Shown here piece after piece: positions 1-7,100 of a stretch of DNA of 47,081 bases. Source of the stretch: UBA11957 sp963603285. GTDB taxonomy: Bacteria; Bacillota; Clostridia; Lachnospirales; Lachnospiraceae. The translations under genes were made by a program, and so were the position numbers. The notes under the pieces are model-generated. The model did not search any database. It saw only the letters and a program-made list of their open reading frames with translations, and was not told where the DNA came from. The number at the start of each line of letters is the position of its first letter. Position 1 is the stretch's first letter. The stretch covers positions 1-47,081 of the forward strand of contig CAVCMG010000022.1 in NCBI GenBank assembly GCA_963603285.1, given 5' to 3'.

Positions 1-1035
1 TTTTGATTTGTCGACTTTGTCACAAAAATCATCAAACTCTTTTTGCTTCTCTAAATCAGGAACAATAATCTTAAATTCTTTTAACCAGCCTGTATTTAAG
101 TTTGGCTGCCCTCCACCTTTTACATGATCGGCAACTTGTTTTGCAAAAAATTCATCACGCATCCAATGTTTAAGATAATTGCATGTAACAGCTCCTTTAC
201 TCCTTAAAAAGCCTAAACTCACAAATGTGCATAATTCCAACTCTTCTTCCAAGATTACAGGATGTCCCAAATTAGAGCCCACTCTCGAAAACAACACATC
301 ATTCACTTGCGGTTTCGAACCTTTTGGTGCCCTTTCAAATTCTTCTTTTGAAATATATTTCACATCAGACAAATCCAAAAAATCTCCAGATGTGTTTTTT
401 GCTGATATAAACATTACTCCAGAATCCACATAAGTTGGTGTATGTGTTATGCCCAAATAAATCCCTGCAATATCATTGATTGTCATATATGGTAATGATT
501 TTTCATTATGACTTTGATGTCCAAACATCTCGACAAATCGGGCTTTAATGAGTTCGTCTAACAAATTTAACTCGTTCTGTCGTGCGTCTTTTATCTTATC
601 TAATTTTTTTAGTTCATCAACAATATATCTTTGCTCGTTCTTACTTCTATTTGGTATTCGCATTTTACGCATAGCTGCTTGTGTTAATTTCTGTCTCGTT
701 GCACCATTAACCATTCCATCAACTTTGTAAAACATAAGTGCATAGCATAAATAATCAACATCTAGTCCATCTTTAGGTTTAAGCACATGAGCATGATTAT
801 TAACCCAACATTTTCCAGAAACTCTATATGCAATAGGTCTTTCTTTCGAACCAAAATTGCCTCCATCTTCTGCAAGCAATACAAGTTCATCATCAAAAAT
901 ATAATCTGCAACATAATCCTGAATACCGTTCGCACCATAATAAGGATATTCTCCTTCTTCTCTATTAGATGCCGTAATAGGTACTCGTAATGAATCAAGT
1001 ATTTCACAACAATCTTCAATATAGATTTTATCCAT
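1..1035 (-). CDS. hsdS: Type I restriction-modification specificity subunit HsdS (partial, runs off left edge)
   Basis: An open frame of 345 codons starts at an ATG (1035) behind a GGGGATGAGG ribosome site and continues without a stop to base 1, so the C-terminus is missing. HsdS contacts the two halves of the target DNA sequence and places the HsdM methylase (and HsdR) on it. Reading the frame shows a first target-recognition domain (PYYGANGIQDY, LLAEDGGNFGS, WVNNHAHVL), a helical spacer rich in Lys/Glu/Leu (about residues 155-190), then a second recognition domain ending in a second helical stretch. That is the usual two-TRD layout; family members are roughly 380-420 residues, so perhaps 40-70 residues are cut off. 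It is the last gene visible in the fic-hsdM-yhcG-hsdS operon. No hsdR lies in the window; if present it should lie further left. The target sequence cannot be deduced. Confidence 0.85.
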   Translation of the reverse strand, partial: MDKIYIEDCCEILDSLRVPITASNREEGEYPYYGANGIQDYVADYIFDDELVLLAEDGGNFGSKERPIAYRVSGKCWVNNHAHVLKPKDGLDVDYLCYALMFYKVDGMVNGATRQKLTQAAMRKMRIPNRSKNEQRYIVDELKKLDKIKDARQNELNLLDELIKARFVEMFGHQSHNEKSLPYMTINDIAGIYLGITHTPTYVDSGVMFISAKNTSGDFLDLSDVKYISKEEFERAPKGSKPQVNDVLFSRVGSNLGHPVILEEELELCTFVSLGFLRSKGAVTCNYLKHWMRDEFFAKQVADHVKGGGQPNLNTGWLKEFKIIVPDLEKQKEFDDFCDKVDKSK

Positions 1036-1060
1036 CTACCTCATCCCCACAAATCCGAAT

Positions 1061-2140
1061 TTATTCATTTAATTCAGCCTCAATTTCTTCAATGGTAGGC
1101 ATACTACCTCTGAACTCTTCTGGTATAAGTTTTGATAATTCATAACTAGAAATACCAAGTGGCTGGCTATTAGATTCCAATGCATACTGGGCTTCTACTT
1201 TATCCATATCTTTACAAATCAGAAGTCCCAAAGTAGGATTATCAGTTTCTGTTCTCATCTGATGATTAACAGCCACAACATAAGTTCCCAGTTGACCTGC
1301 GTAAGAAGAATCAAATTTTCCTGTCTTTATTTCTACAACAACATAGCAATGCCTTTGGGTATTGTAAAATAACATATCTATAAATTTTTCAGTATCTCCT
1401 ACCTCAATTCTCACTTCCCTGCCCATATAAGCAAAGCCAGTACCTAACTCCATAAGGAAATTATTAACTTTCTCTATAAGCGCATCCTTTAGTTCTTTTT
1501 CATCATACCTTTCACGCAAAGTCAAAAAATCAAAATTATATGGATCCTTCGTAATTGCTTGCGCTAAATCGCTCTGTTCCATCGGAAGTGTATTAGAAAA
1601 GTTAGTTATTGCTTTGCCCTGGCGTTCATACAAATCCGTTCCTAAGAAGTTTAATAAAACATCTCTTGACCAATTGTTTTCAATAGTCTTTCCGATATAA
1701 AACAATGCCTTTGCAGAATTTCCTTTGCATTTATCAAGTATTATTTTATTATGTCCCCATGGAATTCTAAAAATGATTTGTAAATCATCCCCAACTTGGG
1801 GACGATTTACATCTGTAATCAATTCGTCCTCAACCTGAGGACAAATCACTGCGTCAGGATACATCTCATAAAAGTATCTCATATATTTCAAATTAGTTGG
1901 CGAAAATGATTTCACATCTGGCAAAATGGATTTCAAATCGTCACTCACTGTTTTATAAAATCCCGTTCCATATCCGAACTGTTCACTCATAGATGAAATG
2001 TCTTTACCAAATTTCCAATAAAATCTTAGCATCTCATCATTTATCTTCATAGAAGCCCTGATTTGGCTTTTTCTAAAATCAGAGGATATTCCGGCAATCC
2101 ACTTTTTATATTCATTATCAGCCTTAATCAATTCACTCAT
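1061..2140 (-). CDS. DUF1016 / YhcG-family PDDEXK nuclease
   Basis: A 359-residue protein with the two parts of the YhcG (DUF1016) family. The N-terminal helical domain (about 1-165) contains the family pattern WKFGKDIS and GTGFYKTVSDDLK. The C-terminal PDDEXK nuclease-like domain (about 190-345) shows FIDMLFYN followed by VVVEIKTGKF, which supplies the expected D and E-x-K residues. YhcG proteins commonly sit beside type I restriction genes and are thought to be accessory nucleases or restriction-alleviating factors; the biochemical role is poorly defined. The ATG at 2140 is preferred because AAAGG lies 7 nt upstream; an upstream TTG is in frame but lacks a site. It lies 39 nt downstream of hsdM and 25 nt upstream of hsdS, so it is probably co-transcribed with both. 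A related reading is a stand-alone Holliday-junction-type endonuclease. Confidence 0.85.
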   Translation of the reverse strand: MSELIKADNEYKKWIAGISSDFRKSQIRASMKINDEMLRFYWKFGKDISSMSEQFGYGTGFYKTVSDDLKSILPDVKSFSPTNLKYMRYFYEMYPDAVICPQVEDELITDVNRPQVGDDLQIIFRIPWGHNKIILDKCKGNSAKALFYIGKTIENNWSRDVLLNFLGTDLYERQGKAITNFSNTLPMEQSDLAQAITKDPYNFDFLTLRERYDEKELKDALIEKVNNFLMELGTGFAYMGREVRIEVGDTEKFIDMLFYNTQRHCYVVVEIKTGKFDSSYAGQLGTYVVAVNHQMRTETDNPTLGLLICKDMDKVEAQYALESNSQPLGISSYELSKLIPEEFRGSMPTIEEIEAELNE

Positions 2141-2179
2141 ATACAATCCTTTCCGCTGTGTCAGTTCGACAATTCTCGA

Positions 2180-3682
2180 TTATTGTCTCAATAATTTCTC
2201 CAACGCATCCATTTCCTGTCCAATCTGTTTCTCCAATTCCCGGATATTAGCCAGAATCTCTTCTGTCGGCGGATACTCCACCGGAATGTATTCCACTTCC
2301 TTGTATTTGTTAATACTCAGATCATACTCATTATCCACGATATCCTGCTTCGGTACCATAAAGGACTTGTCCGTGCGCTTTCTGTCCTGTTCTTTATCCA
2401 GATGTTTAAACCTTTCGATAATGTCCGGTATATCATTCTCCGCTGCGGGTGTACGTTTATCATCCAGACTGAATCCATCAGCTGTCATGTCATAGAACCA
2501 TACCTGATCCGTACCGCCGTGCTCTGTTTTTGTAAAAATCAGAATGGCTGTCGATACGCCGGCATACGGTTTAAACACCCCGGAAGGCATTGAAATCACT
2601 GCTTCCAATCGCTGATTTTCAACGATTTCCTTACGAATAGATTTATGAGCCTTTGACGATCCAAACAGCACGCCATCCGGAACGATACAGGCACAACGGC
2701 CGCCAATTTTCAAAATACGCAAAAACAAAGTAAGAAACAGTAGTTCTGTCTTTTTCGTTTTACACACTTTCAAGAGATCTCCGGATACTGTTTCGGCATC
2801 CAGACTTCCCTTAAAGGGCGGATTTGCCAATACCAGTGTATACATGTCTTTATCTGCATTCTGATCTGACAGACTGTCACGATATTCAATGTATGGATTA
2901 TCAATACCATGTGTCATCATATTCATCGCACCGATACGCAGCATGGTTCGATCCATATCGTATCCGTGAAACATATGATTCATGTAATGATCTCGTTTCT
3001 GCCGGTCAAAAAAAATCTCGTTTTTCTTTGTTTCTTTTAAATATTCGCCTGCAGCCACTAAAAAACCAGACGTACCACAAGCCGGATCACAGATAATTTC
3101 ATCCGCTGTCGGATCCATCATTTCCACCATCATCCGAATAATATGTCTCGGTGTTCTAAACTGTCCATTCAGGCCGGACTGTGCAATTTTTGATAACAGA
3201 TATTCATACACATCGCCCCTTACATCTGCTGTCTGCATTTCATTCATCAACGCATAGATTTCATCCAGTGCATCCACTACTTTTGACAGTAATAATGGTG
3301 TCGGTAATTTAAAAATCGCATCATCCATATATTTGGAATATGCACTGTCTTTATCTGTATGCAGCGATTTAATAAACGGAAATACCCATTCCTGCATAAC
3401 AGAATACATACGATCTGCCGGAAAATCATGAAATACTGACCATTTTAACTGCGTTCCATCTATACTTCTTCCACCAATCTCCACTTCATTTGTAAATATA
3501 CTCTGGTAAGGCAATCCCAGAACGGCACTCTCTTTTTCCCGTTTATTATCCGAATCATCCAGATCATGTATAAACATCAGATACGTGATCTGTTCAATAA
3601 CTTCCAGGGGATTTACCAGACCTCCGGCTGCAAATATATCCCATAAACTGTCAATCTTATTTTTTAATTCTCCTGTAATCAT
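2180..3682 (-). CDS. hsdM: Type I restriction-modification DNA methyltransferase subunit HsdM
   Basis: A 500-residue N6-adenine methyltransferase, the modification subunit of a type I system; it transfers a methyl group from S-adenosylmethionine to adenine in the site chosen by HsdS. The N-terminal HsdM helical domain (about 1-150) is followed by the methylase fold. The AdoMet-binding motif I reads DPACGTSGFL (about 199-208) and catalytic motif IV reads NPPF (about 286-289), both intact. The C-terminal tail (YDLSINKYKEVEY, then a Glu/Leu-rich helix) matches the part of HsdM that packs on HsdS. Its length is normal. The start overlaps the stop of the upstream fic gene by 4 nt (ATGA), implying translational coupling. 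No frameshift is seen, so the methylase half of the system appears functional. Confidence 0.95.
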   Translation of the reverse strand: MITGELKNKIDSLWDIFAAGGLVNPLEVIEQITYLMFIHDLDDSDNKREKESAVLGLPYQSIFTNEVEIGGRSIDGTQLKWSVFHDFPADRMYSVMQEWVFPFIKSLHTDKDSAYSKYMDDAIFKLPTPLLLSKVVDALDEIYALMNEMQTADVRGDVYEYLLSKIAQSGLNGQFRTPRHIIRMMVEMMDPTADEIICDPACGTSGFLVAAGEYLKETKKNEIFFDRQKRDHYMNHMFHGYDMDRTMLRIGAMNMMTHGIDNPYIEYRDSLSDQNADKDMYTLVLANPPFKGSLDAETVSGDLLKVCKTKKTELLFLTLFLRILKIGGRCACIVPDGVLFGSSKAHKSIRKEIVENQRLEAVISMPSGVFKPYAGVSTAILIFTKTEHGGTDQVWFYDMTADGFSLDDKRTPAAENDIPDIIERFKHLDKEQDRKRTDKSFMVPKQDIVDNEYDLSINKYKEVEYIPVEYPPTEEILANIRELEKQIGQEMDALEKLLRQ

Positions 3683-4746
3683 CGCATATCCCCCTGTCTA
3701 TGATTCCATTCATATTTTGTATATCTTCCGCCGCCAATTTTTACGATTTCTTCAGCGGCCAGCAAATCTGCCAATGTTCTCTGTACAGTTACCTGGCTGA
3801 TATCCGGGCATTTTTCAAGAATTTCCCGTTTTGTCATCATTCCCGCTGTATTTTGCAGAAGTTTTCGGATTCTATCCGGTTTTGGCATCGCATCATTAGT
3901 CAAAATCTCCACTCTCGACGTAAATTCCCGATATGCCCCCAACACAATACGCAACATATAACTTACAAAAGGTTCATAGTTGTTCTTTGCTTCGTGCCAT
4001 TCTACAGAACTCTGCTGCAGGCAATCATAATACTGCTCTTTTGTTTTTTCTATCAAATGTTCTATACTGATATATTTTCCTACAATATACCCCGCTCTAT
4101 ACAGTAACAATAGCGTCAGCAGTCTGCTCATACGTCCATTCCCATCATTAAACGGATGAATGCACAGAAAATCTAAAATAAACATGGGAATCAGAAGCAA
4201 CGGATCTACCATTTCCGTCGTCAATGCAGCATCAAAAGCGACACAGGCCATTTCCAGACTCTCTGCAGTGGCCCAGGCCGGAACAGGATTAAAACGAATT
4301 TTTTTGTTTCCTGCTGTATCAATCTCTTCAATGATATTATCAACATTTTTGTATTTACCACCGATATCGTAGCTGGCAAATTTGTACAGATCCCGATGAA
4401 GCTGCAAAATCATCGCAGGTTTTAACGGAATGTGGTCGTGATCTTCATGAATTGAATTCAATACATCCCGGTAACCTGATATTTCCTGCTCATTTCTGTT
4501 TTTTGGTCGTGTCTTATCTTTTACCAATGCACGAAGTCGATCATCTGAGGTATAGATTCCTTCAATTTTATTAGAACTTTCTGTACTTTGAATTTTAGCG
4601 ATTTCGACTAATTGTGTAAGTGCATCTGTTTTCGCTTCAATGAATAACGTCTGCTTACCTTTAAATTCATGAATCTGTGTGAGCATAGCCACGATATCCG
4701 GCGTTAATAAACATTTCCATTTTTCTTTATATTCAAATGTTCTCAC
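3679..4746 (-). CDS. Fic-family protein (AMPylase-like) with C-terminal winged helix
   Basis: A 355-residue Fic/DOC protein, probably transferring AMP or another nucleotide moiety from a nucleotide donor to a hydroxyl side chain of a target protein. The catalytic loop HPFNDGNGRMSR (about 197-208) is complete, with the active-site His and the phosphate-binding Gly-Asn-Gly-Arg. Residues S58-x3-E62-G63 fit the inhibitory (S/T)xxxE(G/N) motif that places the protein among self-inhibited (class II, N-terminal helix) Fic enzymes. The C-terminus (about 300-350: MTKREILEKCPDISQ...TLADLL) is a winged-helix DNA-binding module. Translation probably starts at GTG 4746, 7 nt after AAGGGG. It is the first gene of the operon with hsdM and overlaps it by 4 nt. 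The winged helix and the repeated motif in its own promoter suggest autoregulation; this is inference. Confidence 0.9.
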   Translation of the reverse strand: MRTFEYKEKWKCLLTPDIVAMLTQIHEFKGKQTLFIEAKTDALTQLVEIAKIQSTESSNKIEGIYTSDDRLRALVKDKTRPKNRNEQEISGYRDVLNSIHEDHDHIPLKPAMILQLHRDLYKFASYDIGGKYKNVDNIIEEIDTAGNKKIRFNPVPAWATAESLEMACVAFDAALTTEMVDPLLLIPMFILDFLCIHPFNDGNGRMSRLLTLLLLYRAGYIVGKYISIEHLIEKTKEQYYDCLQQSSVEWHEAKNNYEPFVSYMLRIVLGAYREFTSRVEILTNDAMPKPDRIRKLLQNTAGMMTKREILEKCPDISQVTVQRTLADLLAAEEIVKIGGGRYTKYEWNHRQGDMR

Positions 4747-4779
4747 AACTTATCCCCTTTATGTGTTTTCTTTATCTCG

Positions 4780-4809
4780 AGTATATACTTTTAATTATAT
4801 CATTGTCAA
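4780..4809 (-). promoter_or_regulatory. Sigma-A type promoter of the fic-hsdM-yhcG-hsdS operon
   Basis: On the minus strand a perfect TTGACA (4809-4804) is followed after 18 nt by TATACT (4785-4780), about 35 nt before the GTG start of fic. No other promoter is obvious between the operon genes. Confidence 0.7.
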
Positions 4810-4811
4810 TT

Positions 4812-4867
4812 TTAATTTGATCATTTTTCATATAATGATTAAATTGAAATCAAAATGATCAAATTGA
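4812..4867. promoter_or_regulatory. Three-copy operator-like motif (ATGATCAAATT) upstream of the fic promoter
   Basis: Three near-identical 13-mers lie directly upstream of the -35 box: ATGATTAAATTGA at 4835-4847, ATGATCAAATTGA at 4855-4867 (exactly 20 bp apart, same orientation), and an inverted copy whose complement reads ATGATCAAATTAA at 4812-4824. The 20-bp step puts the two direct copies on the same DNA face. Each contains or nearly contains the palindrome TGATCA. The sites are likely bound by a regulator of the operon, possibly the winged helix of the Fic protein itself. Confidence 0.5.
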
Positions 4868-4949
4868 TTTTTAAACATTTCTATGTATGTTTACCTTTCA
4901 GACACTCAAAACCATTCTACTGGATCATTTTTCATATCTACGACACTGA

Positions 4950-4997
4950 AAAAGGCTGTTGCTCCCGACACAATCCGTTCGAAAACAACAGCCTTCA
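4950..4997 (-). terminator. Intrinsic terminator downstream of spoVAE and the small ORF tail
   Basis: Perfect 10-bp arms AAGGCTGTTG (4952-4961) and CAACAGCCTT (4986-4995) form a hairpin that, read on the minus strand, ends in a T run. It is the first terminator met by leftward transcription from spoVAD-spoVAE, so the transcript carries about 465 nt of 3' tail containing small ORFs. The rest of 4870-5000 shows nothing else. Confidence 0.65.
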
Positions 4998-5004
4998 CTT
5001 TATC

Positions 5005-5061
5005 TTATCTGTGGTACTGTTTTGCATATACCTCTGCTTCCTTTATGCAATTGTTAGCCAT
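5005..5061 (-). CDS. Possible 18-residue small ORF in the spoVAE 3' tail
   Basis: An ATG at 5061 lies 4 nt after AAGGAG and opens an 18-codon frame (MANNCIKEAEVYAKQYHR). There is no recognised family. The only support is the ribosome site and the position just before the operon terminator; it could equally be a remnant or chance. Confidence 0.2.
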   Translation of the reverse strand: MANNCIKEAEVYAKQYHR

Positions 5062-5114
5062 CTGGCTCCTTACATATGTTTATAAGATCTGTCACACATG
5101 CCTTTCACCTGTGG

Positions 5115-5189
5115 TTACTGAATCTCCTTACCAAAGCTCTCGTAACATTCTTCCATGAACTCTTCGATCTCTTCAAAAATCTTTAACAT
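5115..5189 (-). CDS. Possible 24-residue acidic small ORF in the spoVAE 3' tail
   Basis: A 24-codon frame starts at ATG 5189 with AAGGAGG 8 nt upstream, one of the best ribosome sites in the window. The predicted peptide is short and amphipathic (KIFEEIEEFMEECYES), with Glu and hydrophobic residues alternating in a helical pattern and one Cys. Its start codon overlaps the last codons of the preceding 45-codon frame, which suggests translational coupling. I do not recognise a family. It may be a real microprotein or the residue of a decayed gene. Confidence 0.35.
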   Translation of the reverse strand: MLKIFEEIEEFMEECYESFGKEIQ

Positions 5190-5320
5190 AACAAACGCCT
5201 CCTTATTACCTGCTTCGTTAACCTGTAACACTTTAGGAAATCCGGCCTGACTTCTTTTGTTATCTGTATCGTAGCACCGTTTTCTGCAAATGTATAATAC
5301 GCAATTTCAACATTCATCAT
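5183..5320 (-). CDS. Possible 45-residue small ORF in the spoVAE 3' tail
   Basis: The frame from ATG 5320 (or 5317) to 5183 gives a protein-like sequence (NVEIAYYTFAENG, TIQITKEVRPDF) with mixed beta-type composition rather than the low-complexity look of antisense frames. The ribosome site is weak (CTTGAAAGT). Its end overlaps the next small ORF. I recognise no family; a homology search of the translation would decide between a small gene and a fragment. Confidence 0.35.
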   Translation of the reverse strand: MMNVEIAYYTFAENGATIQITKEVRPDFLKCYRLTKQVIRRRLLC

Positions 5321-5334
5321 ACTTTCAAGGTATG

Positions 5335-5442
5335 TTATTTTATGTTATATACCGCTAAATCATCCAACATTCGCCAATATAACATGTGACTTTCCAACAT
5401 TACATAAACCTCGCCCAGAACAAAATCCACACGAGATACCAC
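5335..5442 (-). CDS. Possible small ORF directly after spoVAE (GTG start uncertain)
   Basis: This frame is open from the end of spoVAE and reads like coding sequence (SRVDFVLGEVYVMLES, RMLDDLAVYNIK) but lacks a convincing start: GTG 5442 or ATG 5400 are candidates, neither with a strong site. With the frames that follow it forms a chain of short, nearly contiguous ORFs, which could be a decayed longer gene. Confidence 0.2.
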   Translation of the reverse strand: MVSRVDFVLGEVYVMLESHMLYWRMLDDLAVYNIK

Positions 5443-5461
5443 CAGCCTCTGTTCATTGTTC

Positions 5462-5818
5462 CTATTTACGCATCTTTGGTCCAAAGAACAGGCTGGCGAT
5501 CCAGCCAAAGATCAGGGCTGCGCTGATACCGGCGGCGCCCGCTGTAAAACCACCGGTAAAGATGCCCAAGAATCCATCCTTGTCCACGGCTTCTTTTACG
5601 CCATTCCACAGCACATTGCCAAAGCCAAGCAATGGCACAGACGCCCCGGCTCCTGCGAAATCCTGAAACATATCATACAGACCTACTGCCCCCAGCACCG
5701 CACCGCTGCATACCAGAAGCACCATTACCCGCCCCGGCAAGAGCTTTGTTTTATCCAGTAATATCTGCACCAGTGCACAGATGGCTCCACCAACAAGAAA
5801 TGCCGTTATATAGTCCAT
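5462..5818 (-). CDS. spoVAE: Stage V sporulation protein AE (SpoVAE)
   Basis: A 118-residue membrane protein matching SpoVAE. It has an N-terminal hydrophobic segment (ITAFLVGGAICALVQILL), a second (VMVLLVCSGAVLGAVGL), a glycine-rich middle with the family pattern SVPLLGFGN, and a C-terminal segment (GISAALIFGWIASLFF). SpoVA proteins form the inner-membrane channel that moves calcium-dipicolinate into the forespore during sporulation and out during germination. It follows spoVAD by 134 nt. spoVAC, usually the first gene of the trio, is not present here; the DNA upstream belongs to the polyamine importer. The gene is normally expressed in the forespore under sigma-G; no such promoter was identified with certainty. 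Confidence 0.92.
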   Translation of the reverse strand: MDYITAFLVGGAICALVQILLDKTKLLPGRVMVLLVCSGAVLGAVGLYDMFQDFAGAGASVPLLGFGNVLWNGVKEAVDKDGFLGIFTGGFTAGAAGISAALIFGWIASLFFGPKMRK

Positions 5819-5952
5819 GATTTTCTCCTTTTCGAATTTCCACTACCCATGACTGATTTGTACCTTAAATATCATTTGCTATTCTGTTTTTCATATACAC
5901 TTTTCGCCAACTGTAGTGATATTTGTACATTTACTTTTCCTTTTCACGCTTT

Positions 5953-6957
5953 TCATACCGCCTCAATACACACCGCATGTGCGATCGCCGGTATCGTCCT
6001 TCCCTGGGCAAAGCTGACTTTGGAAAGCAGCGCTCCCGTCGGCACAAACAAGATGCGTTTCCATCCCTCTTCCTTCATCCTTGGCAGAATATACGCCGTC
6101 AGCACCGATGCCGCACAGCCACATCCGCTTCCTCCGGCATGGGCATCCTGCTTCTTGATATCGTACATTCTGAGTCCGCAGTCATCATGTATCTTTTCTA
6201 TGTCATACCCCTTTTTTGCCAGCTGCTCGATCAGGATGCGGCTGCCCGTCACACCGAGATCCCCGGTAAATACGGCATCGTAATCGTCTGGCTTGCGCTC
6301 CATATCTCTGAAATGGGCTTCGATCGTATCGACGGCCGCCGGAGCCATGCAGGCTCCCATATTAAAGGAATCCTTCATGCCGTAATCCACAATCTTCCCC
6401 GGCGTCACCGCAGTAATCCCCAACGATTTCTTTCTTCTCCCCAGCACGCAGGCTCCGCCACCGGTTACCGTCCACCCAGCGGACAGCGGTCTCTGGTTAC
6501 CGTATTCCAGCGGAAATCGAAATTCCTTTTCTGCACTAGCAAAATGGCTGGATGTGACGCACAGTACATATTCTGCCTGACCGGCGGCCACCATGCTGCT
6601 GCCCAGGATCAGTGTCTCGCCCATCGTGGAGCAGGCGCCAAACACACCGAAATATGGAATTTCCAGCTCCGACATACCAAAAGAGCTGGCTACGCCCTGT
6701 GCTTCGAGATCACCGGCAAACAAATACCGGATCTGTGTCCGTTCCAGTCCGCTCTTTTTCAGTGCCGTTTTCGCCGCCCGGATCTGCAGCTCACTCTCCG
6801 CTTCCTCCCAGCTGTTCTCCCCGAACATGGGATCCTCCACGACCTCATCAAACAGAGACCCCAGCGGCCCCTCGCCTTCCTTTTTCCCAACAACAGAACC
6901 TTCTCCTTCAAAATATACCGGTATCTCATAGGCTATGCTTCTTTCACCTTTCTGCAT
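5953..6957 (-). CDS. spoVAD: Stage V sporulation protein AD (SpoVAD)
   Basis: A 334-residue thiolase-fold protein. SpoVAD binds dipicolinic acid and is the soluble partner of the SpoVA channel at the inner spore membrane. Family features visible are GSVVGKKEGEGPLG near the N-terminus, the thiolase-like nucleophile region FGVFGACSTMGE, and the C-terminal GGSGCGCAAS. The ATG at 6957 is chosen because GGAGGT lies 4 nt upstream and the protein then begins in register with known SpoVAD. A longer frame reaching 7047 would run into the terminator of the polyamine operon, so it is rejected. The spacing to spoVAE (134 nt) is larger than usual. Absence of an adjacent spoVAC suggests that gene lies elsewhere or the operon has been split. 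Confidence 0.93.
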   Translation of the reverse strand: MQKGERSIAYEIPVYFEGEGSVVGKKEGEGPLGSLFDEVVEDPMFGENSWEEAESELQIRAAKTALKKSGLERTQIRYLFAGDLEAQGVASSFGMSELEIPYFGVFGACSTMGETLILGSSMVAAGQAEYVLCVTSSHFASAEKEFRFPLEYGNQRPLSAGWTVTGGGACVLGRRKKSLGITAVTPGKIVDYGMKDSFNMGACMAPAAVDTIEAHFRDMERKPDDYDAVFTGDLGVTGSRILIEQLAKKGYDIEKIHDDCGLRMYDIKKQDAHAGGSGCGCAASVLTAYILPRMKEEGWKRILFVPTGALLSKVSFAQGRTIPAIAHAVCIEAV

Positions 6958-7027
6958 ACGCACCTCCACATCACATTTCTCACAGTATGTCCCGGGATAT
7001 ACAAAAATATACCAACCTTTCTCCTGT

Positions 7028-7082
7028 AAAAAAGCTGCTGATTTCAAAAAGTCTCTTACAGACTCTTCAAAATCAGCAGCCC
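7028..7082 (-). terminator. Intrinsic terminator of the potABCD operon
   Basis: Arms GCTGCTGATTT (7034-7044) and AAATCAGCAGC (7070-7080) form a hairpin with a smaller inner stem; on the minus strand it is followed by TTTTTT. It lies about 20 nt after the potD stop and separates that operon from spoVAD. Confidence 0.85.
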
Positions 7083-7100
7083 TGTATTTCTTTTCACACC

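Noticed and set aside
762..1019. An 85-codon minus-strand frame at the left end
   Set aside because: It is a shifted frame inside hsdS; the correct frame is open from 1035 to the window edge and reads as a specificity subunit.
5923..7029. A 368-codon plus-strand frame opposite spoVAD
   Set aside because: Composition is His/Arg/Ser-rich with no recognisable domain, and it fully overlaps a well-supported sporulation gene.
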